This document shows, in pieces, positions 14,298 to 22,849 of a stretch of DNA of 22,849 nucleotides. A program made the position numbers and the translations under genes. This stretch comes from Xylophilus ampelinus. Its GTDB lineage: Bacteria; Pseudomonadota; Gammaproteobacteria; Burkholderiales; Burkholderiaceae_C. The notes below the pieces were generated by a model. The model saw only the letters and a program-made list of their open reading frames with translations. It ran no database searches and was not told the origin of the DNA. Where the stretch lies: contig NZ_CABFMN010000137.1 of assembly GCF_901875635.1 (NCBI RefSeq), positions 1 to 22,849 of the forward strand, given 5' to 3'. Within the stretch, counting starts at the first letter, position 1. Every line of letters begins with the position of its first letter.

Positions 14298-14756
14298 ATG
14301 AAACCATGGATCCGACGCGCCCTCTTCGGCCTCTTCGGCGGCGCCCTCGTCGCCGGCAGCATCGCCGGCTGTGCCGGCCACCGCCACGGCTGGGGCGCGG
14401 CCGACAGCACCGAGTTCCGCGCCAGGATGGTCGAGCGCGTGGGCAGCAAGCTCGACCTCGACGCCACGCAGAAGCAGAAGCTCGACGTGCTGGCGCAGAG
14501 GCTGCAGGCCCAGCGCCAGGCCATGCGCGGCACGGGCGATCCGCGCGCGCAGTTCAAGGCGCTGTTCGCCGGCGACCGGCTCGACCAGGCCGCAGCCGCG
14601 AAGCTGGTCGAGGAGAAGACCGCCGCCGTGCGCAACGGCAGCCCCGAGGTCATCGCCGCTGCGGCCGACTTCTTCGATCACCTGAACCCCGCGCAGCAGC
14701 AGAAGGTGCGCGAGTTCATGGACCGCGGCGGGCGCCGCTGGTCGCGCCATGGCTGA
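14298..14756 (+). CDS. Spy/CpxP-like periplasmic lipoprotein (LTXXQ family)
   Basis: The 152-residue protein has an N-terminal hydrophobic segment (8–24) ending SIAGC with candidate lipidated C25, then a helical domain with two LTXXQ-type motifs, LDATQ (54–58) and LNPAQ (129–133), at spacing typical of the Spy/CpxP fold. A short His-rich start (GHRHGW) could bind metal. Family members are envelope chaperones or metal/stress sensors that modulate a two-component system. The OmpR-type regulator and sensor kinase encoded downstream fit that role. The end overlaps the next gene by 8 bases, implying an operon. Confidence 0.8.
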   Translation: MKPWIRRALFGLFGGALVAGSIAGCAGHRHGWGAADSTEFRARMVERVGSKLDLDATQKQKLDVLAQRLQAQRQAMRGTGDPRAQFKALFAGDRLDQAAAAKLVEEKTAAVRNGSPEVIAAAADFFDHLNPAQQQKVREFMDRGGRRWSRHG

Positions 14757-15216
14757 GCCGCTTGCGGCAGCCGCCGCCGTGTCGTGGCCGGCGCGCGCCC
14801 CGTGGCGACGCGCCGCGGCCGTCGATTCCGGCGACGGCGCGGCGCAGGGCGGCGTGCGCATGCTGCTGCGCCTCGAAGGTCTGGCGCTGCTCGTGCTTGC
14901 CGTTGCGGGCTATGCGCAACTTGGCGCGGGCTGGGGCAGCTTCGCGCTGCTCTTCCTCGTGCCGGACATCGCGCTCTTCGGCTACCTGGCCGGCCCGCGT
15001 GTCGGCGCGGCGCTCTACAACACGACGCACAGCCTGGTCGGCCCGGCGCTGCTGGGCGGCGCGGGCCTGGCCTTCGGCGCGCCGGTGGCGATGGCCTTCG
15101 CGCTCGTGTGGGCCGCACACATCGGCTTCGACCGGATGCTGGGCTATGGCCTCAAGTACACGCGCGGCTTCGGCTTCACCCACCTGGGCCGGCTCGGTCC
15201 GCGCGACGCCTGGTGA
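14749..15216 (+). CDS. DUF4260 family membrane protein
   Basis: The product is 155 residues from the first ATG. From residue 38 it matches the DUF4260 pattern: LLRLEGLALLVLAVAGYAQL, LFLVPDIALFGYLAGPRVGA, ALYNTTHSLVGPALLGGAG and a final AHIGFDRMLGYGLKYTRGF. Three to four membrane helices are apparent. The function of DUF4260 is not established. The first 37 residues are Ala-rich and poorly conserved in appearance, so ATG 14860 is an alternative start; 14749 overlaps the Spy-like stop by 8 bases. It lies between an envelope-stress-type lipoprotein and a two-component system, suggesting a membrane-stress role (inference). Confidence 0.8.
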   Translation: MAEPLAAAAAVSWPARAPWRRAAAVDSGDGAAQGGVRMLLRLEGLALLVLAVAGYAQLGAGWGSFALLFLVPDIALFGYLAGPRVGAALYNTTHSLVGPALLGGAGLAFGAPVAMAFALVWAAHIGFDRMLGYGLKYTRGFGFTHLGRLGPRDAW

Positions 15217-15277
15217 CGCACGGATGCCCGCCGGCCTCATGCTCGCCGCCCTGTTCGCTCATGGGCACAATCCCGCC

Positions 15278-15985
15278 ATGCCGCGCATCCTGCTGATCGA
15301 CGACGACGCGCACCTCGCGCCGCCGCTCACCACCTACTTCGCGCGCTTCGACTGCACGCTCGACAGCGCGCAGCGGCCCAGCGAAGGGCTCGCCAAGCTG
15401 CGCAATGGCGACTACGACGCGGCGATCCTCGACGTCATGCTGCCCGAGATGGACGGCTTCGCGCTGTGCCGGCTGATCCGTGCGGAAAGCGACATCCCCA
15501 TCGTCATGCTCACCGCGCGCGGCGAGGTGATGGACCGCGTGGTCGGCCTCGAGCTGGGCGCCGACGACTACCTGCCCAAGCCCTTCGAGCCGCGCGAGCT
15601 GGTGGCGCGGGTGCAGACCATCCTGCGCCGCCAGCGCGTGCGTGCCTCCGCGCCGGCCGCATCGGCGCAGCGCCTGGTGTTCGACGGCCTGTCGATCGAC
15701 CTCGACCGCCGCGAGGTGCAGCGCGCCGGCGAGCGCGTCGAGCTCACCGGCACCGAGTTCGAGCTGCTCGCGCTGCTGGCGGCCGAGCCCGGCAAGGTCT
15801 TCAGCCGCGACGACATCCTCAACCGCCTGCGCGGGCACGAGGCCGACCTGTACACGCGTGCGGTCGACATCGTCGTGAGCCGGCTGCGCCGCAAGCTGGA
15901 GCCGCTGGACTGCATCAAGACCCTGCGCAACGCCGGCTACACGCTGGCCGTGGCGCCGGGCACCTCCGAAGCAGCGGCGTCGTGA
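15278..15985 (+). CDS. OmpR/PhoB-family response regulator
   Basis: The 235-residue protein has a receiver domain (1–115) with acidic D9/D10, phospho-acceptor D52 (AILDVMLPEMDG), T79 and K101 (LPKPFEP), then a winged-helix DNA-binding domain (about 130–225) containing LTGTEFELLALLAAEPGKVF and TRAVDIVVSRLRRKLEP. This is the CpxR/OmpR class. ATG 15278 begins the receiver domain. The stop overlaps the sensor-kinase GTG start as GTGA, so the pair is translationally coupled. The likely target is the Spy-like operon upstream, as in other Spy–RR–HK clusters (inference). Confidence 0.94.
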   Translation: MPRILLIDDDAHLAPPLTTYFARFDCTLDSAQRPSEGLAKLRNGDYDAAILDVMLPEMDGFALCRLIRAESDIPIVMLTARGEVMDRVVGLELGADDYLPKPFEPRELVARVQTILRRQRVRASAPAASAQRLVFDGLSIDLDRREVQRAGERVELTGTEFELLALLAAEPGKVFSRDDILNRLRGHEADLYTRAVDIVVSRLRRKLEPLDCIKTLRNAGYTLAVAPGTSEAAAS

Positions 15986-17355
15986 GGCGGCGCGCACACC
16001 CGCATCCGGTCGACGGGCGGCACCGCCCCCGCTGGCGCCGCTCGCTGCGCGTGCGGCTGGTGATGTGGTTCCTGGTGCTCGCGCTGGTGATGGCGGGCAT
16101 CTTCCTGGGCGGCATGAAGCGCTCCTTCTCCAACGGCTGGGGCGCGGTCGCGCAGCCGCTGCTGATGGACTACGAGGACCGCATCGTGGCCGAGCTCGGC
16201 ACGCCGCCCGACGTGGCGAAGGCACGGGCCCTGGTCGCGCGCCTGCCGATCACGCTGCGCATCAGCGGCCCGCGCGTGAACTGGGACTCGCACCCCGGCC
16301 AGCCCGAGCACGGCTTCCTGCGCGACGCGCGGCCCGCCGGCGGCGAGGAAGAGCGCTGGTACGTGCGCCAGACCGCCGACGGCCACCGCGTGGTCTTCGG
16401 CTGGGCGCCGCGCGTGTGGGAACAGGCACCGAGCGCGGCGGGCTGGGGCACCCTGGCCGCGCTGCTGCTGCTGGTGGTGGGCGTGTACGCCGGCATCAGC
16501 CGCCTGCTGCGCCCGCTGATCGACATCCGCGAAGGGGCCGAGCGCTTCGGTCGCGGCGAGTTCGGGACGCCCATTCCCATCCGGCACTGCGACGACCTGG
16601 GCGACCTGGCGCAGCGCATCAATACCATGGCGTACGACATCCGCGCCATGCTCGACGCCAAGCGCACGCTGCTGCTGGCCATGAGCCACGAACTGCGCTC
16701 GCCGCTCACCCGCGCGCGGCTCAATGCCGAACTGCTGCCCGAAGCCGGCGAGGGCGCCGCCGAGCGCGAGGCGCTGCTGCGCGACCTGGGCGAGATGCGC
16801 GAGCTGATCAGCGACCTGCTCGAGAGCGAGCGCCTGGCCAGTCCGCACGTCGCGCTGCACCGCGAGCCGGTCGACCTGCCGGCGCTGGTGCGGGACGTGC
16901 AGGACGAGCTGGCCGCGCGCGGCGTGCCGATGGCGCAGGCGGTGCAGCTCGACGTGGCACCCGGCCTGCCCACACCGGCGCTGGACCGGTCGCGCGTGCG
17001 CCTGCTGCTGCGCAACCTGCTCGACAACGCGCTGCGCCACGGCGCCGGCGGCCCGCAGGCGCCGGTGGTGGCGCTGCGCCCCGCCAGCGCGAGCGGAGGC
17101 AGTGGCAGTGGCAGTGGCAGTGGCAGTGGCGCCATCGAGATCGAGGTGCGCGACTTCGGCCCCGGTGTGCCCGACGAACAGCTCGCGCGCCTGGCCGAAC
17201 CCTTCTACCGCCCCGACAGCGCGCGCACCCGCAGCGCCGGCGGCGTGGGGCTGGGCATGCACCTGTGCCGGCTGGTCGCTCAGGCGCACGGCGGCGGCCT
17301 CACGCTGCGCAACGCCCAGCCCGGTCTGGCGATCACGGCGCTATTGAATTCATAG
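15982..17355 (+). CDS. Membrane sensor histidine kinase
   Basis: The 457-residue protein starts with GTG overlapping the regulator's stop. It has TM1 at about 27–44, a periplasmic domain to about 153, TM2 at about 154–173, HAMP (174–227), the H box LLAMSHELRSPLTRARLN with H236, the N box LLLRNLLDNALRHG (N345, N349), and the G regions DFGPGVPD and GGVGLGMHL. All catalytic elements are present. A run of Gly-Ser pairs (371–383), encoded by five AGTGGC hexamers, lies between the N box and the first G box, where an ordinary kinase has a short loop. The last residues and the TAG stop lie inside a double-hairpin repeat. Confidence 0.93.
   Translation: MRRRAHPHPVDGRHRPRWRRSLRVRLVMWFLVLALVMAGIFLGGMKRSFSNGWGAVAQPLLMDYEDRIVAELGTPPDVAKARALVARLPITLRISGPRVNWDSHPGQPEHGFLRDARPAGGEEERWYVRQTADGHRVVFGWAPRVWEQAPSAAGWGTLAALLLLVVGVYAGISRLLRPLIDIREGAERFGRGEFGTPIPIRHCDDLGDLAQRINTMAYDIRAMLDAKRTLLLAMSHELRSPLTRARLNAELLPEAGEGAAEREALLRDLGEMRELISDLLESERLASPHVALHREPVDLPALVRDVQDELAARGVPMAQAVQLDVAPGLPTPALDRSRVRLLLRNLLDNALRHGAGGPQAPVVALRPASASGGSGSGSGSGSGAIEIEVRDFGPGVPDEQLARLAEPFYRPDSARTRSAGGVGLGMHLCRLVAQAHGGGLTLRNAQPGLAITALLNS
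17101..17130 (+). repeat. Hexanucleotide tandem repeat (AGTGGC)5 inside the sensor kinase gene
   Basis: Five exact copies of AGTGGC encode alternating Ser-Gly within the ATP-binding domain. Copy-number change would alter linker length by two residues per unit and keep the reading frame. Confidence 0.95.
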
Positions 17356-17388
17356 CTGCTCGCGCCCGTCCCGCGGGCGCTGGAGGCC
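17340..17388 (+). repeat. Double-hairpin intergenic repeat, copy C (overlaps sensor kinase stop)
   Basis: GCTAT (17340–17344)/ATAGC (17352–17356) and GCGCCC (17362–17367)/GGGCGC (17375–17380) match copies A and B, ending TGGAGGCC. The first stem encodes the kinase's last residues, and TAG at 17353–17355 is the kinase stop. The whole element lies between the convergent kinase and dgdR-like genes and may terminate both. Confidence 0.82.
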
Positions 17389-17396
17389 GATTTCGT

Positions 17397-18254
17397 TCAT
17401 AAATCGGGCACCAGCCGCTGCAGGTGCTCCGCGAATGCGGCGACGAGCGCCGGTGGCCGGGGCAGGCCGAAGCGCACTCGCAGGCCCACGGTGGGCAGCG
17501 GCGGCAGGCCCTCGCCGGCCGCCAGCACCTGCAGGTCGGCCGGCACGGCCGACTGCGTGAGCACCGCGATCGCCTGGCCCGATCTCACCACCGCCAGTAG
17601 CCCCGACATGCTGCCGCTCGCGTAGGCCACGCGGTAGGGCCGCTGCGCCGCGTCGAGCTGTTCGCAGGCCGCGCGGTGGTCCAGCGTGTCCGGGTCCGAC
17701 AGCGCGATCTGCAGCGGCTCGCGCAGGGCAGCGGCGTCGTGGCGGTGGCCCACCCACACCAGCGGCTCGCGGCGCAGCGGCGGGACGGGGTCTTCCGAGT
17801 CGGGGGTGGAGACCAGCGCCAGGTCCAGCGCGTGCTGCTGCAGTTGCGCCAGCAGCCGCGGCGTCGGCGCGCACACCACCTCGACCAGCACGTTGGGGTG
17901 CTGTCCCGCGAAGCTGCGCAGGATCGCCGGCAGGAAGGCCGCCGCGTAGTCGTCGGGGCAGCCGAAGCGCAGCGTGCCCGCCAGGCCCGTGCCCGACAGG
18001 TCGGCCACCGCCGCGTCGTGCTGGCGCAGCAGCGTGCGCGCGTGGCCCAGCAGCCGCTCGCCGTGCAGCGTGAGCGTCACGCCGCGGCCGGTGCGGTTGA
18101 GCAGCGGCTGGGCGAGCATGTCTTCCAGCTTCTTGACCTGCATGCTCACCGCCGCCTGCGTGCGGCCGATGCGCGCGGCGGCGCGGCCCAGCGTGCGCGT
18201 CTCGGCGATCGCGACGAAGGTGCGCAGCAGGTCGACGTCGAGGAGGGGTTTCAA
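17397..18254 (-). CDS. dgdR: LysR-family regulator, DgdR-like
   Basis: The product is 285 residues from a TTG start: LLDVDLLRTFVAIAETRTLG, then the winged helix ARIGRTQAAVSMQVKKLEDM (about 28–47), and a C-terminal periplasmic-binding-protein-like effector domain (GTLRFGCPDDYAAAFLPAIL onward). LysR proteins bind DNA as tetramers and respond to a small co-inducer. It is divergent from dgdA with 96 bases between the starts. In Burkholderia cepacia, DgdR is the LysR repressor of dgdA in the same layout, so the assignment rests on context plus family. No ATG lies near the expected start; TTG at 18254 is my best choice but has no ribosome binding site, so the start is uncertain. Confidence 0.82.
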   Translation of the reverse strand: MKPLLDVDLLRTFVAIAETRTLGRAAARIGRTQAAVSMQVKKLEDMLAQPLLNRTGRGVTLTLHGERLLGHARTLLRQHDAAVADLSGTGLAGTLRFGCPDDYAAAFLPAILRSFAGQHPNVLVEVVCAPTPRLLAQLQQHALDLALVSTPDSEDPVPPLRREPLVWVGHRHDAAALREPLQIALSDPDTLDHRAACEQLDAAQRPYRVAYASGSMSGLLAVVRSGQAIAVLTQSAVPADLQVLAAGEGLPPLPTVGLRVRFGLPRPPALVAAFAEHLQRLVPDL

Positions 18255-18293
18255 GGAATCAACGCGCTTGATGGCTGGGTTCAGAAATATTAG

Positions 18294-19652
<1,359 letters not shown>

Positions 19653-19658
19653 ACCGGC

Positions 19659-22166
19659 TCAGAAGCTGAGCTTCGCCGTCAGCTTCACCTTGCGCGGCTC
19701 GCCATACACGTCGGTGCCCCACTGCGTCGAATAGCCCACCGTCGAGTAGTAGGTCTTGTCGAACAGGTTGCTGATGTTGAGCTGGATGTCCAGCTTCGGC
19801 GTGGGCCGGTAGCCGATGGTGAGGTCGGCCAGCGCGTAGCTGCCCTGCTGGTTGCGCCAGGCGTAGCCGGCCGTGGTGCCGTCGTTGTACATGCGGCTCT
19901 GCCAGTACACGCCGCCCCCCACGCGCCACTTGTTCCAGTCGCCGCCGAAGCGGTACATCGTCGTCAGCTTGAAGGTGTTCTGTGGCGTGTCCGTGGAGAA
20001 GCGCGTGCCGATGAGCGTGCTGTCGGCGTCGCTCAGGTAGCGTGTGTCGGCGTAGGTGTAGCCGACGCCGACCTGCCAGTGCGGCGTCAGCGCCCCCTGC
20101 AGTTCCAGGTCCACGCCCTTGGTGCGCACGCGCCCCGAGGCCTCGGAGCACGAGGTCTCCGGGTAGGTCGGGCAACTGCTCTGGTCGTCCAGGGTCCGCG
20201 CGCGGTTCTTCTGGTTGATCTGGAAGTACGCCAGGCTCGCGTTCAGCGCGCCGCCGAAGTATTCGCCCTTGACGCCGACCTCGTAGTTCTCGCCCACGAT
20301 CGGCTTGAGGATGTTGCCGTCGATGCCCTTGGCCGTCTGCGGGTTGAAGATGTCGGTGTAGCTGGCGTAGAGCGTGTGGTGGTCGTCCACGTCGTAGGTC
20401 ACGCCCGCATAGCGCGTGACGTTGCGCGTGACCTTGTAGCTGCCGGTGGTGGCGCGGCTGTCGTAGTCGTACCAGTCCAGGCGGGCCCCCACCAGCAGCT
20501 TCCACCGGTCGGCAAGCGTCAGGTGCGCGGCGCCGTAGACGCTGTCCTGCGTGATGACGTTGCTGCTGCCCTTGCCGGTGAAGCGCTCCACCGGCTTGGC
20601 GACCGCGTACGGGTCCCAGGCGAACACGTTCACGTTGTTGATGCGCGAGGGCGTGATCGATTTGTTGTAGATGGACGATTCCAGCGACTGGTGCGTCACG
20701 CCGGCCACCATCTGGTGCTTGCGCCCCAGCAGGCTGAAGGGCCCCGCGACCGAGGCGTCGTAGTTCTCGTCGCGGTAGGCGTATTTGCCGCCCCACACCG
20801 ACTGGTAGAAGTTGTTGCTGGTGTCGTTGGCCGAGTTGCGGTACGTGGCCGTGCCCAGCAGGTTCAGGTCGCGCCAGCGCTGCAGGGTGGACAGGCGCAG
20901 CCTCCAGTCCTCGCCGAAGCCGTGCTCCAGGACGGCGAAGGCCGTGGTCACGCGGTTCTTCGCGTACTCCCAGTCGTTGCCGATCATGCTCGAGCGCGGC
21001 AGGCGCAGGTGCGAGCCCCGGCCCGAGATCGGCATGTCGTACCACCAGTGGTTGCCGTCGTCGGTCTGCCGGTGCGCGCCCACGGTCAGCGTCGTGCGGG
21101 GGCCGAGGTCGGCCTCGATCACGCCGTAGAGCAGGCCGTGGTCCTGCTTCTGTGCGTCGCGGAAGGTGCCCGTGTCCTGGCCCGCGGCGACCACGCGGCC
21201 ACGCAGGGTGCCGCCGCTGTTCAGCGGCCCCCCCACGTCGGCGATGACGCCGTAGTCGTCCCAGCTGCCGGCGCTCAGGCTGACGGAGCCCTGGAAGCCG
21301 GGCGTGGGCCGCTTGTGGATGAGGTTGATCGCCGCCGAGGGGCTGCCCGCACCCTGCGCCAGCCCGGTGGCGCCGCGCACGACCTCCACGCGGTCGTACA
21401 GCGCGAGGTTGGCCTGCGAGCTCGGGATGTAGCTGCTCCAGGGGCTGGTGAAACCCTCGTACATCACGTTGGCGTTGAAGCCCCGCGACGTGAAGTTCGG
21501 TCGCCCGACGCCGTCGCCGTTGCTCAGCACCAGGCCCGGCGTGTTCCTGACCACGTCGACGATGCTGGTCATGGCCTGGTCGTCCATGCGCTGGCGCGTG
21601 ATGACGGTGGCGGACTGCGGCGTTTCGCGCAGCGACAGGTCGAGCCTGGTGGCCGTGCTGGTGCTGGGCGTGGTGTAGCTGTCGGTGCCTTCCGTCGTGC
21701 CGCTGCGCTCGGCCTCCGCCGTCACGGTGACGGCGCTGAGCATCGCCGCCGTGTCGCCGGCGGGCGCCTGCAGCGTGAAGATGCCAGGCCCGGCGGTGCC
21801 GACCGCGATGCCGGTGCCTGCCAGCAGAAGGTCCAGCGCCTGGCGCGGCGAGTGGCTGCCTTGCACCGCGGGGGCGTGGTAGCGCGCCAGCCGGTCCGCA
21901 TCGAACCGCAGCTGCAGGCGGCTCTGCTCGGCGAAGGCACGCAGCGCGCTGACCAGCGGCTGCGCCGGAATGCCGAACTGCACGCGGGCGTCCTGCGCCT
22001 GTGACTGCGCCTGCGCGGCGATGGGCATCGCCATCGCGGCCAGCGCGCCCGCCATCGCCGTGGCCAGCCGGCCCCGTTCACGCCACCGCGTTGCCGCGTG
22101 GGGCCCTCGTGTCGAAACTGCCAGTGCCCCGCCTGCCAGGGCACCCTTCAATCTGCTTGTGCGCAT
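19659..22166 (-). CDS. TonB-dependent siderophore receptor with N-terminal signalling (STN) domain
   Basis: The 835-residue precursor has an Arg-rich extended signal region with cleavage near AAQAQ (50–54). An STN domain follows (about 60–133: VQFGIPAQPLVSALRAFAEQ … GTGIAVGTAGPGIFTLQAP), then a TonB-box-like LSAVTVTAEA, the plug (RETPQSATVITRQRMDDQAM, VEVVRGATGLAQGAGSPSAA) and a 22-strand barrel ending VKLTAKLSF with terminal Phe. Family: ferric-siderophore receptors of the FecA/FpvA/FoxA type, which import Fe3+-siderophore using TonB energy and signal to an anti-sigma/ECF pair. No FecI/FecR-like genes are in the window; they may lie outside. GGAAG precedes the ATG. No Fur box was recognised in 22167–22379. 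Ligand unknown. Confidence 0.93.
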   Translation of the reverse strand: MRTSRLKGALAGGALAVSTRGPHAATRWRERGRLATAMAGALAAMAMPIAAQAQSQAQDARVQFGIPAQPLVSALRAFAEQSRLQLRFDADRLARYHAPAVQGSHSPRQALDLLLAGTGIAVGTAGPGIFTLQAPAGDTAAMLSAVTVTAEAERSGTTEGTDSYTTPSTSTATRLDLSLRETPQSATVITRQRMDDQAMTSIVDVVRNTPGLVLSNGDGVGRPNFTSRGFNANVMYEGFTSPWSSYIPSSQANLALYDRVEVVRGATGLAQGAGSPSAAINLIHKRPTPGFQGSVSLSAGSWDDYGVIADVGGPLNSGGTLRGRVVAAGQDTGTFRDAQKQDHGLLYGVIEADLGPRTTLTVGAHRQTDDGNHWWYDMPISGRGSHLRLPRSSMIGNDWEYAKNRVTTAFAVLEHGFGEDWRLRLSTLQRWRDLNLLGTATYRNSANDTSNNFYQSVWGGKYAYRDENYDASVAGPFSLLGRKHQMVAGVTHQSLESSIYNKSITPSRINNVNVFAWDPYAVAKPVERFTGKGSSNVITQDSVYGAAHLTLADRWKLLVGARLDWYDYDSRATTGSYKVTRNVTRYAGVTYDVDDHHTLYASYTDIFNPQTAKGIDGNILKPIVGENYEVGVKGEYFGGALNASLAYFQINQKNRARTLDDQSSCPTYPETSCSEASGRVRTKGVDLELQGALTPHWQVGVGYTYADTRYLSDADSTLIGTRFSTDTPQNTFKLTTMYRFGGDWNKWRVGGGVYWQSRMYNDGTTAGYAWRNQQGSYALADLTIGYRPTPKLDIQLNISNLFDKTYYSTVGYSTQWGTDVYGEPRKVKLTAKLSF

Positions 22167-22379
22167 GTCGCTTCCGTGTGTGGATGGAGGTCCCGGCGCG
22201 CCGGTGCGTGCGGGACGGAATGCGACGCGCCGCAGGCACCCGTCGGTGCGGCCGCGGCGCGACGCATGCTGGCGACCGTGGCTGCGCGAAGGCGACGAGC
22301 GCCCTCGATCGGCTGGCTGGCGATCGGGCGGGCCGGGCGAACGACGTCGCGGCCCAGACTTCGGAAAAAGGCCGCGCAG

Positions 22380-22849
22380 TCATGGCGTGGCGGTGCGGGC
22401 ACGGCGGTCGGCAGCGTCGCCGCCCATGGCCTGGTGCAGCGCCACCGCGGCCGACAGCCGTGCGCGGGTGAGTTCGGCCTGCGCGTCCTGCGCGGCGAAG
22501 TGCGTGCGCTGCGCGTCCAGCAGGGTCAGCAGCGTCTCGGCGCCGGCGCGGTAGCGCGATTCCGCCAGGCGCAGCGCACGCTCGGCCTGCGCGAGTTCGT
22601 CGGCCTGCGCACTGCGCTGGGCATCGAGCGCGGCGATCGCATCCAGCGCGGTCTGCGCGTCGACCAGGGCGTCGACGATCGCGCCGCGGTAGTCGGCCAG
22701 CAGCTCTTCGCGCTGCGCCTGGGTGAGCGCATGCGTGGCGCGCCGCTGGCCGCCGTCGAAGATCGGGGCCGCCAGTGCCGCCGCCAGGCTGTTGCCCAAT
22801 CCAAGATGACCCTTCCCGCCGCGGGAGAGGTGAAGGCAGCCGTCCAGGG
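22380..22849 (-). CDS. Outer-membrane efflux protein, NodT/TolC family (3' part)
   Basis: The frame stays open to the window edge, so the start is missing; 155 C-terminal residues are visible. They include AAALAAPIFDGGQRRATHAL, then a long helical coiled-coil region ALVDAQTALDAIAALDAQRS … RALRLAESRYRAGAETLLTL and LDAQRTHFAAQDAQAELTRA, the second half of the TolC alpha-barrel repeat. Such proteins form the outer-membrane channel of tripartite RND efflux pumps. The pump and adaptor genes are presumably outside the window, upstream on the reverse strand. The 213-base gap to the TonB receptor (22167–22379) holds no gene; it must contain that receptor's promoter, but none was clear. Confidence 0.88.
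   Translation of the reverse strand, partial: LDGCLHLSRGGKGHLGLGNSLAAALAAPIFDGGQRRATHALTQAQREELLADYRGAIVDALVDAQTALDAIAALDAQRSAQADELAQAERALRLAESRYRAGAETLLTLLDAQRTHFAAQDAQAELTRARLSAAVALHQAMGGDAADRRARTATP

Noticed and set aside
14306..15277. Long forward frame preceding the response regulator
   Set aside because: Its translation is Arg/Pro-rich and overlaps the Spy-like and DUF4260 genes in another frame. The receiver domain begins at 15278.
17101..17130. Hexamer repeat as an on/off phase-variation switch
   Set aside because: The unit is six bases, so copy-number changes stay in frame; only graded length variation is possible.
7336..17388. Spaced repeats as a CRISPR array
   Set aside because: Copies are kilobases apart, imperfect and separated by genes; no spacer array or cas gene is present.
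20079..22004. 641-residue forward frame opposite the TonB receptor
   Set aside because: The reverse strand has clear STN, plug and barrel sequence; the forward frame is Val/Arg/His-rich with no domain.
22167..22379. Fur box upstream of the TonB receptor
   Set aside because: No AT-rich GATAAT-type inverted repeat is present in this GC-rich gap; iron regulation is plausible but not shown.

Overview
This window comes from a GC-rich beta-proteobacterial chromosome. The gene order tuf–rpsJ | rplC–rpsQ, a family-specific S3 tail, a PTS set reduced to EIIA/HPr/EI, and repeated GCTAT…ATAGC hairpins between genes suggest Burkholderiales, most likely Comamonadaceae (Variovorax/Acidovorax-like). That placement is inferred from gene content and memory of the families, not from a search.

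Region 1 (1–5832) is housekeeping: the end of EF-Tu, rpsJ, a terminator, a new promoter, then rplC-rplD-rplW-rplB-rpsS-rplV-rpsC-rplP-rpmC-rpsQ closed by a strong terminator. The cluster is split after rpsJ and does not continue into rplN. Region 2 (5871–10849) holds separate small units: a Prx5-type peroxiredoxin, a GT-A-like glycosyltransferase, a reverse-strand cytochrome b561/GNAT pair divergent from a cytochrome c', a TlpA-type thioredoxin, and an unknown lipoprotein. Region 3 (10920–13552) is a regulatory-type phosphotransferase chain (mannose-type EIIA, HPr, EI) with no permease; a very long imperfect inverted repeat separates HPr from EI. Region 4 (13553–17355) starts with a repeat-rich gap, then a small exported repeat protein, a Spy/CpxP-like lipoprotein, a DUF4260 membrane protein, and an OmpR-type regulator with its sensor kinase, which looks like an envelope-stress or metal-response unit. 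Region 5 (17397–19652) is dgdR–dgdA, where every catalytic and alkali-metal-site residue checked in the 2,2-dialkylglycine decarboxylase is at its reference position. Region 6 (19659–22849) is a FecA-like TonB-dependent receptor with an N-terminal signalling domain, and the 3' part of a NodT/TolC-type outer-membrane efflux gene.

The most unusual material is non-coding. There are three full copies (48–49 bp) and one partial copy of a double-hairpin repeat. All three full copies are in the same orientation and sit at convergent gene ends; one supplies the last codons and stop of the sensor kinase. There is also a 27-bp near-perfect palindrome inside a structured repeat block, a REP-like inverted repeat, and the ptsH–ptsI inverted repeat with arms of about 52 nt. 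No CRISPR array, tRNA, rRNA, transposase or phage gene was seen, and no clear new defence or biosynthetic system.
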